From an uncultured Pelagibacteraceae bacterium (GTDB lineage: Bacteria; Pseudomonadota; Alphaproteobacteria; Pelagibacterales; Pelagibacteraceae): a DNA stretch of 49,367 nt. The notes beneath the pieces are model-generated. The model saw only the letters and a program-made list of their open reading frames with translations, was not told the DNA's origin and ran no database searches. Of the stretch, positions 35,100 through 43,956 are shown one piece after another. The stretch's first letter is position 1; each line of letters starts with the position of its first letter. The position numbers and the translations under genes are program-made. Where the stretch lies: positions 1 to 49,367 of the forward strand of contig CACLAY010000005.1 in the NCBI GenBank assembly GCA_902604975.1, given 5' to 3'.

Positions 35100-35862
35100 A
35101 AATAAAGAGGGTAGTTTCATAAGTCATTTAACTGAATTAAGAAAAAGATTAATAAACTCATTTATATTTTTAGCTATTTTATTTGTAATTTGTTATTATT
35201 TTTCTGAGTACATTTATGGATTTTTAGTTGAACCATATGCGAATGCAGTAAAGGATGACGATACAAATAGAAGATTAATATTTACTGCTCTTCAAGAAAC
35301 ATTTCTAACATACTTAAAAGTTTCTTTTTTTGCTGCTTTTTTTATCACAAGCCCATTTATACTAATCCAAATTTGGAAATTTATAGCACCTGGACTGTAT
35401 AATCATGAAAAGAAAGCTATAATGCCTTACTTAGTGGTAACTCCAATTCTATTCTTGCTTGGAGGAATGTTGGTTTATTATCTAATAATGCCTTTAGCTA
35501 TAAAGTTCTTTTTATCCTTCGAGAGTTTAGGGGCAGCCACAAATTTACCAATTCAACTAGAAGCTAAAGTAAACGAGTATTTATCATTAGTAATGAAGCT
35601 TATTTTTGCATTTGGATTAAGTTTTCAATTACCAGTAGTATTAAGTTTATTAGCTAGAATTGGAGTTGTGAATTCTACATTTCTTAAAGAGAGAAGAAAA
35701 TATGTTGTTGTAATTATATTCGCAGCAGCAGCTATTTTAACGCCACCAGATCCAATCACACAAATTGGATTAGGTATACCCTTATTAATTTTATATGAAT
35801 TATCAATAATATCAGTAGGAATAATTGAAAAGAAAGCGGCAGAAAAAAATGCACAATATTAA
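35092..35862 (+). CDS. tatC: Sec-independent translocase subunit TatC
   Basis: Receptor for twin-arginine signal peptides; six membrane helices in 256 residues. The N-terminal SFISHLTELRKRLINS is the TatC signature, with the conserved Glu in HLTEL. PFILIQIWKFIAPGLYNHEKK and the C-terminal FAAAAILTPPDPITQ are also characteristic. Ends inside the start of serS with a 14-base overlap. Confidence 0.96.
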   Translation: MSKNKEGSFISHLTELRKRLINSFIFLAILFVICYYFSEYIYGFLVEPYANAVKDDDTNRRLIFTALQETFLTYLKVSFFAAFFITSPFILIQIWKFIAPGLYNHEKKAIMPYLVVTPILFLLGGMLVYYLIMPLAIKFFLSFESLGAATNLPIQLEAKVNEYLSLVMKLIFAFGLSFQLPVVLSLLARIGVVNSTFLKERRKYVVVIIFAAAAILTPPDPITQIGLGIPLLILYELSIISVGIIEKKAAEKNAQY

Positions 35863-37108
35863 AGATATCAGAAATGACTTCGAAAACTTTAAGGAAAAAC
35901 TTAAAAATCGAAACATTGATATAAGCCTTGATAGCATAATAAGTTTAGATGAGGAAAACAGAAAGCTTATTCAAGAAAAAGAAAAATCTGAAATGGAAAA
36001 AAAGACTATTTCAAAATCCAAAGACCAAAGTTTATTTGAAAAATCAAAAGAACTCTCATTAAAAATTGAGAAAATTAACAAAAATCAAATAAAATTACAA
36101 AGGCAGATTACTGATATTTTATCTTCTATACCTAATATCCCATTAAGTGATGTCCCAATAGGACAAGATGAAAATTCTAATAAAGAAATTGAAAAAAAGG
36201 GTGAAATAAAAGATTTTAATTTTAAACCTAAATCTCATTATGAATTAGGAGATAAATTAGATATGCTTGATTTTGACCTAGCAACAAAAACAACTGGTTC
36301 TAGATTTGTATTTGTTAAAAAAGAATTAGCTCAATTAGAAAGAGCAATATCAAATTTTATGATTGATACACATACTCAAAAAAATGGTTATACAGAAATA
36401 TCGCCTCCATTAATTGCAACCGCTGAAACAATGTTTGGCACTGGACAATTACCAAAATTTGAAAATGATCAGTTTGAAATCAAACTTGATGAAGGTGAAG
36501 AAAGAAAGTTTTTAATACCAACAGCTGAAGTAATTTTGACAAATATTGTAAAAAATCGAATTTTGGATAAGAAAGAATTACCTATAAGAGTTGTTGCGGC
36601 AACACCATGTTTTAGAAAAGAGGCGGGTAGTTATGGTAAAGATACCAAAGGTATGATTAGACAGCACCAGTTTTATAAAGTGGAACTTGTAAGTATTGTA
36701 GAAAACGATAAATGTTTAGAGGAGTTAGAAAGGATGTCTAACTCTGCTACAATGATATTGGATGAGTTAAAACTTCCTTATAGAAAAATTGTTTTATGTA
36801 CTGGTGACATGGGTTTTAGTGCAGAAAAAACTTATGACATTGAAGTTTGGCTTCCATCTGAAAATAAGTATAGAGAAATTTCAAGCTGTTCATCTTGTGG
36901 TTCATTCCAAGCAAGAAGAATGAAAGCTAGATACAAAGGAAAAAACAATTCAAAAGAATTTGTTGGTACACTTAATGGTAGTGGATTAGCGGTTGGTAGA
37001 ACTATGATTGCTATTATGGAAAATTATCAAACTGAAGATGGATCTATTTTGATACCTGATGTTCTTAAGCCATATATGCCAAATATAGATAAAATTTCTA
37101 TCAATTAA
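35849..37108 (+). CDS. serS: Seryl-tRNA synthetase
   Basis: Class II synthetase that charges tRNA-Ser and tRNA-Sec. About 419 residues from the ATG at 35849 (MHNIKDIRNDFENFKEK), the family's normal start; the ATG at 35825 would only add eight basic residues read out of tatC. N-terminal antiparallel coiled-coil arm (about 20-100), motif 2 CFRKEAGSYGKDTKGMIRQHQF, and motif 3 LNGSGLAVGRTMIAIMENYQ. The stop is followed by a 55-base spacer to yajC. The usual surE-pcm-peptidase genes between serS and yajC in larger alphaproteobacterial genomes are missing. Confidence 0.96.
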   Translation: MHNIKDIRNDFENFKEKLKNRNIDISLDSIISLDEENRKLIQEKEKSEMEKKTISKSKDQSLFEKSKELSLKIEKINKNQIKLQRQITDILSSIPNIPLSDVPIGQDENSNKEIEKKGEIKDFNFKPKSHYELGDKLDMLDFDLATKTTGSRFVFVKKELAQLERAISNFMIDTHTQKNGYTEISPPLIATAETMFGTGQLPKFENDQFEIKLDEGEERKFLIPTAEVILTNIVKNRILDKKELPIRVVAATPCFRKEAGSYGKDTKGMIRQHQFYKVELVSIVENDKCLEELERMSNSATMILDELKLPYRKIVLCTGDMGFSAEKTYDIEVWLPSENKYREISSCSSCGSFQARRMKARYKGKNNSKEFVGTLNGSGLAVGRTMIAIMENYQTEDGSILIPDVLKPYMPNIDKISIN

Positions 37109-37163
37109 GAGTTGAGTTTGAATAATAGATAGGATAAATAGCCTTAACTTAATAGGATACGAT

Positions 37164-37448
37164 ATGGATGCTGGAATTGGACAATTTATACCATTAGTTT
37201 TAATTTTTGTTATTTTCTATTTTTTTCTAATTAGACCTCAACAGAAAAAAGTCAAAGATCACAAAGCCATGGTGGAAGCACTTAAAAGAGGTGACAAAGT
37301 TATTACCTCTGGAGGAATAGTTGGTACCGTTGAAAGAATAATTGATAACGAAAAAGTTGAGGTAAAAATTTCTGATAATGTGAATGTCGAAGTTGTCAGA
37401 GCAACTGGAATTCAAGGTTTAGTCACTACCATCGAACCAAAAAAATAA
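37164..37448 (+). CDS. yajC: Preprotein translocase subunit YajC
   Basis: 94-residue accessory subunit of the SecDF complex. One membrane helix (IGQFIPLVLIFVIFYFFLI) followed by the signature RPQQKKVKDHKAMVEALKRGDKVITSGGIVGTV. Directly upstream of secD, 13 bases apart. Confidence 0.95.
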   Translation: MDAGIGQFIPLVLIFVIFYFFLIRPQQKKVKDHKAMVEALKRGDKVITSGGIVGTVERIIDNEKVEVKISDNVNVEVVRATGIQGLVTTIEPKK

Positions 37449-37461
37449 CATAATAAAAAAA

Positions 37462-39015
37462 GTGTTATACTTTTCAAAATTAAGAATAATTTCAGTAATT
37501 ATTTTTACAATTATTTTTTCTTATTTTGCTTTTTCAAATTTTATTAAATTTGATGATAAATTTTTTTCAAAAAATATTAATTTAGGTTTGGATTTACAAG
37601 GAGGTTCATATTTACTTCTTGAAATAGATAATCAGCCAGTAATTACTCAAAAATTACAAGCAAAAATAATTGAACTAAAAAGATATTTTAAAGAAAAAGA
37701 AATAAGTTTAAAAAATTTTTCATTAAAAGAAAACACAATTTTGTTTGAGGCATCAGATAACGAATTTGAAAATGTTAAAAATATTTTAAATGATAAAGAA
37801 AGTGATATTAATGCATATTATCAACAATATAAATCACACGAGTTTGATGTATCAGAAAATGGAAATTTTTTTAATTTAACATATTCAAGATATGGATTAG
37901 TTTTACTAAAAAATTCCTCATTAGATCAAGCTATTGAAATTGTAAGAAGAAGAGTAGATGAAGTTGGAACGAATGAGCCCAATATTTTAAAAAGAGGAAA
38001 TGATAGAATTTTAGTTGAATTACCTGGTTTAGATGACCCTAACAGAATTAAATCACTATTAGGAAAGACAGCAAATCTTACTTTTCAGTTTATTTCACAA
38101 AATAATGAAGAGTCGTTTGGAACTGAAAAATTATCTTTTGAAGATGGTTCCAGAGACGCAATAGTTGGCAAAAGGATAATTTTAAGTGGTGATAACTTAA
38201 TTGATGCAAAACCAACTATGAACACAGAAACTAATGAAACAGTAGTTTCTTTTAGTTTAGATAGAGTAGGAGCTAAAAAATTCGGTAGAGCAACTAGTAC
38301 TGGAGTCGGTAAACAGTTAGCAATAGTGCTAGATGGAAAAATAATTAGTGCTCCTACAATTAGAGAACCTATAATTAGTGGCTCTGGACAAATTTCTGGT
38401 GGTTTTACATTTCAATCAGCAACAGATTTAGCGTTATTATTAAGATCAGGAGCCTTACCTGCGCCTTTAAATATTATTGAAGAAAGAACAGTTGGGCCTG
38501 ACTTAGGTCAAGATTCAATAGATGCTGGTATTTTATCTTTAATTATTGGTTTTTTATTGGTTATTCTATTTATGATTTATAAATATAGAACATTTGGTTT
38601 AATTGCTAATTTAGCTCTGGTTTCAAATCTTTTTTTATTAATTGGTATTTTAACTTTGTTTGAAGCAACATTAACCTTACCTGGAATTGCAGGTATTATC
38701 TTAACAGTGGGTATGGCAGTAGACGCAAATGTTCTGATTTTTGAACGTATTAAAGAAGAAACTAAAAATGAGAAAAATCCTATAATAGCCTTTGATGCTG
38801 GATATACAAAATCAAGAACAACTATTTTAGATGCCAATATCACAACATTAATTGCAGCATTCATTTTATTTTTTATGGGGTCGGGACCTGTAAAAGGTTT
38901 TTCAGTTACATTAGGTGTTGGAATATTAACTACATTGTTTTCAGTTTATTTTATAGCAAGATTATTAACTTCTTTTTATGTGGTAAGAAATAAAGAAAAG
39001 GAACAGCTATTATAA
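37462..39015 (+). CDS. secD: Protein translocase subunit SecD
   Basis: Uses the proton gradient to help pull secreted proteins through SecYEG. 517 residues with a GTG start and no nearby ATG alternative that keeps the first membrane helix. Helix 1 at about 7-26, then a periplasmic P1 domain containing LGLDLQGGSYLLLEID and the DQAIEIVRRRVDEVGTNEP motif, then five helices from about residue 350 (LSLIIGFLLVILFMIYKY) including VGMAVDANVLIFERIKEE, which has the conserved Asp of the proton path. secF starts 1 base after the stop. Confidence 0.96.
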   Translation: MLYFSKLRIISVIIFTIIFSYFAFSNFIKFDDKFFSKNINLGLDLQGGSYLLLEIDNQPVITQKLQAKIIELKRYFKEKEISLKNFSLKENTILFEASDNEFENVKNILNDKESDINAYYQQYKSHEFDVSENGNFFNLTYSRYGLVLLKNSSLDQAIEIVRRRVDEVGTNEPNILKRGNDRILVELPGLDDPNRIKSLLGKTANLTFQFISQNNEESFGTEKLSFEDGSRDAIVGKRIILSGDNLIDAKPTMNTETNETVVSFSLDRVGAKKFGRATSTGVGKQLAIVLDGKIISAPTIREPIISGSGQISGGFTFQSATDLALLLRSGALPAPLNIIEERTVGPDLGQDSIDAGILSLIIGFLLVILFMIYKYRTFGLIANLALVSNLFLLIGILTLFEATLTLPGIAGIILTVGMAVDANVLIFERIKEETKNEKNPIIAFDAGYTKSRTTILDANITTLIAAFILFFMGSGPVKGFSVTLGVGILTTLFSVYFIARLLTSFYVVRNKEKEQLL

Positions 39016-39016
39016 A

Positions 39017-39910
39017 ATGACAAATATTTCTTTCAATAAATTTTATAGACAATTTAATGTATTATCATTAATTCTTATTGCTGTTTCTTTAGTATTTTTA
39101 ATTTTTAAAGGATTAAATTATGGTGTTGATTTTAAAGGTGGTACATTAATTGAATTAAGAACTACAGATAAAACTAACAATATTAGTCTTATTAGAGACA
39201 GCTTTAATCAAATGAATTTAGGAGATGTATCTGTCAAAAAATTTGGCAATGAAACAGACTTTATTGTTAAATTTGAAAAGCAAAATTCAAATGATCCTGA
39301 ATTTATTAAAAATATTCAGAATAAATTATCTAGCTCTATTGGCGATGTCGACTTTAGAAGAGTAGAAAATGTTGGTCCTAAAGTAAGCTCAGAACTCTTA
39401 AAATCTGGAATTATAGCTATAAGTTTGTCACTTGCAGCAATGCTATTGTATATTTGGATAAGATTTGAATGGCAATTTAGTTTAGGTGCTATTTTGGCTA
39501 TATTTCATGATGTTATTATTACATTGGGTATATTTTCAATTTTTTCACTTGAGATAAATCTTTCTATAGTTGCAGCTGTTTTAACTATTGTTGGTTACTC
39601 TATGAATGATACCGTTGTAATATTTGATAGAGTGAGAGAAAATTTAAGAAAATACTCTGATATTAAAATTTTTGACTTAACAAATATTTCAATTAATGAA
39701 ACTTTATCTAGAACAATTATTACCTCTGTGACTACATTATTAGCTCTGCTGTCAATTTACTTTTTTGGTGGTGAAATACTAAAAGGATTTTCATTAGCAA
39801 TGATATTAGGAGTTATTTTTGGCACTTACTCTTCAATATACATCGCAAATCCTATTTTAGTTGCACTGAGTGTCAGCCAAAGAACAATAGTTAAAGAGGA
39901 AAAAGATTAA
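39017..39910 (+). CDS. secF: Protein translocase subunit SecF
   Basis: 297 residues, six helices. Signature LNYGVDFKGGTLIELRT near residues 33-50, FEWQFSLGAILAIFHDVIIT and VGYSMNDTVVIFDRVREN, whose Asp takes part in proton movement. Its TAA shares bases with the stop of the opposite-strand gene (TTAA, 39907-39910), so the two convergent genes overlap by 4 bases. Confidence 0.96.
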   Translation: MTNISFNKFYRQFNVLSLILIAVSLVFLIFKGLNYGVDFKGGTLIELRTTDKTNNISLIRDSFNQMNLGDVSVKKFGNETDFIVKFEKQNSNDPEFIKNIQNKLSSSIGDVDFRRVENVGPKVSSELLKSGIIAISLSLAAMLLYIWIRFEWQFSLGAILAIFHDVIITLGIFSIFSLEINLSIVAAVLTIVGYSMNDTVVIFDRVRENLRKYSDIKIFDLTNISINETLSRTIITSVTTLLALLSIYFFGGEILKGFSLAMILGVIFGTYSSIYIANPILVALSVSQRTIVKEEKD

Positions 39911-40509
39911 TATAGGTTTTGTGCTATTACCATCGTCAGAAGCATTGGCAAAGATAGAAGCGTATTTGTTCTCGAAAATAACATAGCTGTTTTTGCAGAT
40001 TTAGCTTTAACATCAGCCTCGACCTCAATAATGCCTAAAGCTTTTTTCTGATTTGGCCATATTACAAACCAAACATTAAATGCCATTATAATTCCTAACC
40101 ACATGCCAATACCTATAGCAGTTGCTTTTCCACCACCAGATCCAATTCCTAGTGTCATAGCTTGATGAACATAACCGTTTAAATAAGCTAAGATCAGACC
40201 TGATACTACAGTAACTAAAGCTGCCCATCTAAACCAAAACAGAGCTGCAGGTGCTATAACTTTTCCAATAGCTGGTTTTTGTTCGTCTGGTATTTTTGCC
40301 ATGTTTGGTATTTGAACAAAATTAAAATACCATAGTAAACCAATCCACATTATTGCAACAATGACGTGAATATATCTAAATAACCAACTCCAAAAAACGA
40401 TGTCGATATCAAAACCACCATTTCCAAAATATAAACCTAAAAATAGCAAAACGGATAAAGCTAAAGAGATATGAACTGTTTTAGATAATGATTGTAGAAT
40501 CGAAGTCAT
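39907..40509 (-). CDS. PuuD-like integral membrane protein (urate-hydroxylase membrane-domain family)
   Basis: 200 residues with five clear hydrophobic helices (about 12-30, 38-62, 88-110, 128-152, 178-196). The blocks WSWLFRYIHVIVAIMWIGLLWYFNF and GMWLGIIMAFNVWFVIWPNQKKALG recall the membrane domain of PuuD-type urate hydroxylases, including His in the helices that could hold heme. Full PuuD has more helices and a C-terminal cytochrome c domain with CxxCH; neither is present. No purine-degradation gene is near. Probably a stand-alone relative, often of unknown role. Function not assigned. Confidence 0.65.
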   Translation of the reverse strand: MTSILQSLSKTVHISLALSVLLFLGLYFGNGGFDIDIVFWSWLFRYIHVIVAIMWIGLLWYFNFVQIPNMAKIPDEQKPAIGKVIAPAALFWFRWAALVTVVSGLILAYLNGYVHQAMTLGIGSGGGKATAIGIGMWLGIIMAFNVWFVIWPNQKKALGIIEVEADVKAKSAKTAMLFSRTNTLLSLPMLLTMVIAQNLY

Positions 40510-40543
40510 AATATTTCTAATTTATAACATTTTTAATAAAAAT

Positions 40544-43420
40544 TTAAGCAGTTTTTTTGAACTTATTGTCCAACATTGGTTTTAAAAATTTACCTGTATA
40601 ACTATCTTTAACATTAATAATTTCTTCAGGTTTACCCTCTGCTATGATATTTCCACCCTTTACACCACCATCTGGACCCATATCGACTATATAATCAGCT
40701 GTTTTGATAACATCTAAATTATGCTCGATAACAACAACAGTATTTCCAGTTGCAACAAAGGTATGTAAAATTTCTAATAATTTTTTAATATCGTGTTGAT
40801 GTAGTCCTGTTGTTGGTTCATCCAATATATATATTGTTCTTCCTGTTGATCTTTTAGATAATTCTTTTGCTAATTTTATTCTTTGAGCTTCACCACCTGA
40901 TAGAGTAGTGGCTTGTTGACCAATTTTTATATATCCTAATCCAACTTTCTTAAGTGTAAGCAATTTCGTTTTTATATTAGAGATGTTTTCAAAATATTCA
41001 CAACCCTCATCTACTGTCATATTTAAAACGTCTGCAATACTTTTATCTTTAAATTTTATTTCTAGCGTTTCTCTATTATATCTAGTACCTTTGCATTCAT
41101 CACAAGTTATATAAACATCTGGTAAAAAGTGCATTTCATACGTTATTACCCCATCTCCTTCACAAGCTTCACATCTTCCACCTTTAACGTTAAATGAAAA
41201 TCTTCCAGGTTTGTAGCCTCTGCTTTTTGACTCAGGCAAATTAGTAAACCAGTCTCTTATTGGACCAAATGCTCCCGTATAAGTAGCTGGATTAGATCTA
41301 GGAGTTCTTCCAATAGGGGATTGATCTATATCAATAATTTTATCTACTAATTCAATACCTTTAAAACCTCTAAAAGGTTTTGGTATTTTTCTTGATTTGT
41401 TATTATTAAGTGTAAGATTTAGAGCGTTATAAAGTGTTTGAAGTATTAATGTTGATTTACCGCTTCCAGAAACACCAGTTACACAAGTAAAACTTCCAAG
41501 TGGAATTTTAAGATTTACATTGTTTAAATTATTACCACTTGCTCCATTAATTTCTAAAAACCTTCCATTTTTTGCTAATCTTCTAGTTCTTGGTATTGGT
41601 ATGAAACTTTTGTTTGATAAGTATCTTCCAGTAATACTATCGTTATTATTTAATATATCTTTATAAGATCCTTGGGCAATTACTTCACCACCTTTGTTTC
41701 CAGCTTCTGGACCAAGATCGATTATATGATCTGCGTTTTCCATTGTTTCAGTATCATGTTCTACAACTATGACTGTATTCCCTAAATCTCTAAGTCTTTT
41801 TAATGCATTTATTAATTTAACATTATCCTTTTGATGTAAACCAATAGATGGTTCATCAAGAACATATAAAACTCCAGTTAATCCAGAACCTATCTGAGAA
41901 GCCAGTCTTATTCGCTGAGCTTCGCCACCTGATAAAGTTCCAGATTCTCTTGATAAAGTTAAGTAGTCAAGACCGACATTTAAGAGAAAATTCAATCTTT
42001 CGTTAATTTCTTTTAAAATATGCTGAGCAATTTTAAGTTGACGTTTATCTAATTTTGTCTCTAGCGATTTAAACCATTCCTTTGCGTCAAATATAGATTT
42101 TTCAGTTACTTCACTAATGTTAAGTTCATTAATTTTAACACAAAGAGCCTCATCTTTAAGTCTATGCCCATTACATCTTTCACATTTTGTATCTGATTGA
42201 TATTGAGATATTTCTTCTCTTTTCCAATCACTATCAGTTTCTAAAAATCTTCTTTCTAAATTATTTACCACTCCTTCGAAAGTTTTTTTATGTGAATACT
42301 TTTCGTATCCATCATCATAAGAAAATTTGATTTCTTCTTCATCAGATCCAAATAAAATTACATCTTTAATTTTTTTTGGTAATTTAGACCACCTATCATT
42401 TAATGAGAAACCATAATGTTTCGAAATTGATGCTAAAGTTTGAGCATAGTATAAAGAGGAAGACTTTGACCAAGGCTCAATAGCTCCATCTGCTATTGTT
42501 TTCTTTTCATCGGGCACAACTAATTTTGGATCAACATTTAATTTTACACCAATACCCTCACATTCCTCGCAGGCACCATAAGGGCTATTAAAAGAAAAAA
42601 GCCTTGGTTCTATTTCTTCAATTGTAAAACCACTTTCAGGACAGGCAAACTTAGTTGAAAATATCAAATTTTCAGTCTTTCTAAATTTTTTTGGTAGTGT
42701 TTCATCTTCATATTCTACAAACATTAATCCATTTGCTAGGTTAACTGCTGTTTCAACACTTTCAGCTAACCTGTTTCCTAATGAAGCATTTAAAACAATT
42801 CTATCAACAAGAACTGCAATATCATGTTTCAATTTTTTATTTAATTCTGGAACTTCATCAATATCATAAAGCTTACTATCAACTTTAATTTTTCTAAATC
42901 CTCTTTTCTTGTAGCCAAGTATGTCTTTTCTATATTCTCCTTTTCGTCCTCTAACAACTGGTGCATACAAAAAAATTGTTGATTTTTTTGGCAGTGTTTT
43001 AATTTTATCAACAATTTGACTTATTGTTTGAGAAGTGATCGGTAGCCCTGTAAATGGAGAGTAGGGAATACCAGCTCTTGCATAAAGAACTCTCATGTAG
43101 TCATAAATTTCTGTAACTGTTGCAACTGTGGATCTTGGATTTTTTGATGTGTTTTTTTGTTCAATTGAGATCGCTGGACTTAAACCTTCTATTAAATCTA
43201 CATTTGGTTTTTTCATTTTATCTAAGAACTGTCTTGCATAAGCTGATAAACTCTCAACGTATCGTCTCTGTCCTTCAGCATAAACAGTATCAAATGCTAA
43301 AGATGATTTTCCTGATCCAGATAGACCTGTGATTACTACAAATTTTTCTTTTGGAATCTCAAGCGTTATATTCTTTAAATTGTGCTCTTTTGCGCCCTTA
43401 ATAACTATCTTTTTAAGCAT
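40544..43420 (-). CDS. uvrA: UvrABC excinuclease subunit A
   Basis: Damage-recognition ATPase of nucleotide-excision repair, 958 residues, normal length. First Walker [13 protein letters not shown] near residue 33 and second [10 protein letters not shown] near 650; ABC signatures [14 protein letters not shown] and [15 protein letters not shown]. The C-terminal zinc module is intact ([10 protein letters not shown]...ITCDECKG). The first zinc module has CPES where E. coli has CPIC, so one of its four Cys is Ser; this may be common in Alphaproteobacteria. Divergent from ssb across 81 bases, as in many bacteria, but I see no GTTC/GAAC-type SOS operator there. Confidence 0.97.
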   Translation of the reverse strand: MLKKIVIKGAKEHNLKNITLEIPKEKFVVITGLSGSGKSSLAFDTVYAEGQRRYVESLSAYARQFLDKMKKPNVDLIEGLSPAISIEQKNTSKNPRSTVATVTEIYDYMRVLYARAGIPYSPFTGLPITSQTISQIVDKIKTLPKKSTIFLYAPVVRGRKGEYRKDILGYKKRGFRKIKVDSKLYDIDEVPELNKKLKHDIAVLVDRIVLNASLGNRLAESVETAVNLANGLMFVEYEDETLPKKFRKTENLIFSTKFACPESGFTIEEIEPRLFSFNSPYGACEECEGIGVKLNVDPKLVVPDEKKTIADGAIEPWSKSSSLYYAQTLASISKHYGFSLNDRWSKLPKKIKDVILFGSDEEEIKFSYDDGYEKYSHKKTFEGVVNNLERRFLETDSDWKREEISQYQSDTKCERCNGHRLKDEALCVKINELNISEVTEKSIFDAKEWFKSLETKLDKRQLKIAQHILKEINERLNFLLNVGLDYLTLSRESGTLSGGEAQRIRLASQIGSGLTGVLYVLDEPSIGLHQKDNVKLINALKRLRDLGNTVIVVEHDTETMENADHIIDLGPEAGNKGGEVIAQGSYKDILNNNDSITGRYLSNKSFIPIPRTRRLAKNGRFLEINGASGNNLNNVNLKIPLGSFTCVTGVSGSGKSTLILQTLYNALNLTLNNNKSRKIPKPFRGFKGIELVDKIIDIDQSPIGRTPRSNPATYTGAFGPIRDWFTNLPESKSRGYKPGRFSFNVKGGRCEACEGDGVITYEMHFLPDVYITCDECKGTRYNRETLEIKFKDKSIADVLNMTVDEGCEYFENISNIKTKLLTLKKVGLGYIKIGQQATTLSGGEAQRIKLAKELSKRSTGRTIYILDEPTTGLHQHDIKKLLEILHTFVATGNTVVVIEHNLDVIKTADYIVDMGPDGGVKGGNIIAEGKPEEIINVKDSYTGKFLKPMLDNKFKKTA

Positions 43421-43447
43421 AATTTTTGTTGCTTTAGATTAATAAAA

Positions 43448-43476
43448 TTAATATTCAAGTTAATAAGTGATATAAT
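43448..43476 (+). promoter_or_regulatory. Candidate promoter for ssb
   Basis: A perfect TATAAT -10 at 43471-43476 with TTAATA (43448-43453) 17 bases upstream. The predicted start is about 18 bases before the ssb ATG. It lies in the uvrA-ssb divergent spacer. Confidence 0.5.
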
Positions 43477-43501
43477 AAACATTCTTAAATATTAAAATAT
43501 T

Positions 43502-43951
43502 ATGGCTGGTAGTTTAAATAAAGTATTATTAATTGGTCGTTTGGGCGCAGATCCAGAAGTCAAGCAAATGGTGAATGGCAAAAGCGTTGCAAGACTTAGT
43601 TTAGCTACAAGCCAGTCTTGGAAAGATAAAAATACAGGAGAAAAAAAAGAAAAGACTGAGTGGCATAGAATAGTGGTTTTTAACGAAGGTTTGGTAAATG
43701 TTGTTCAGCAATATTTAAAAAAAGGTGCACAAGTATACGTTGAAGGTCAACTTTCAACAAGAAAGTGGAAAGATGAACAAAGTGGTCAAGACAAATACTC
43801 AACTGAAATTTTAATTCAAGGCTATAACTCATCATTAACAATGCTTGGTGGCAGTAATCAAAATAATATTGCATCACAAGATAATAAACAAAATTTTGAT
43901 GATGCGCCTGCACCAGATCAAAGTGGATTAGACGACGATATTCCATTTTAA
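43502..43951 (+). CDS. ssb: Single-stranded DNA-binding protein
   Basis: Coats ssDNA in replication and repair. 149 residues: OB fold at about 1-112 ([49 protein letters not shown]), a short Gln/Asn linker and the acidic C-terminal tip DDDIPF that binds partner proteins. Five bases separate it from gyrA. Confidence 0.96.
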   Translation: MAGSLNKVLLIGRLGADPEVKQMVNGKSVARLSLATSQSWKDKNTGEKKEKTEWHRIVVFNEGLVNVVQQYLKKGAQVYVEGQLSTRKWKDEQSGQDKYSTEILIQGYNSSLTMLGGSNQNNIASQDNKQNFDDAPAPDQSGLDDDIPF

Positions 43952-43956
43952 TTAAT

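Noticed and set aside
42100..43332. Plus-strand ORF opposite uvrA (43120-43332)
   Set aside because: Lies wholly within the conserved N-terminal ATPase region of uvrA and has no start signal or recognisable domain.
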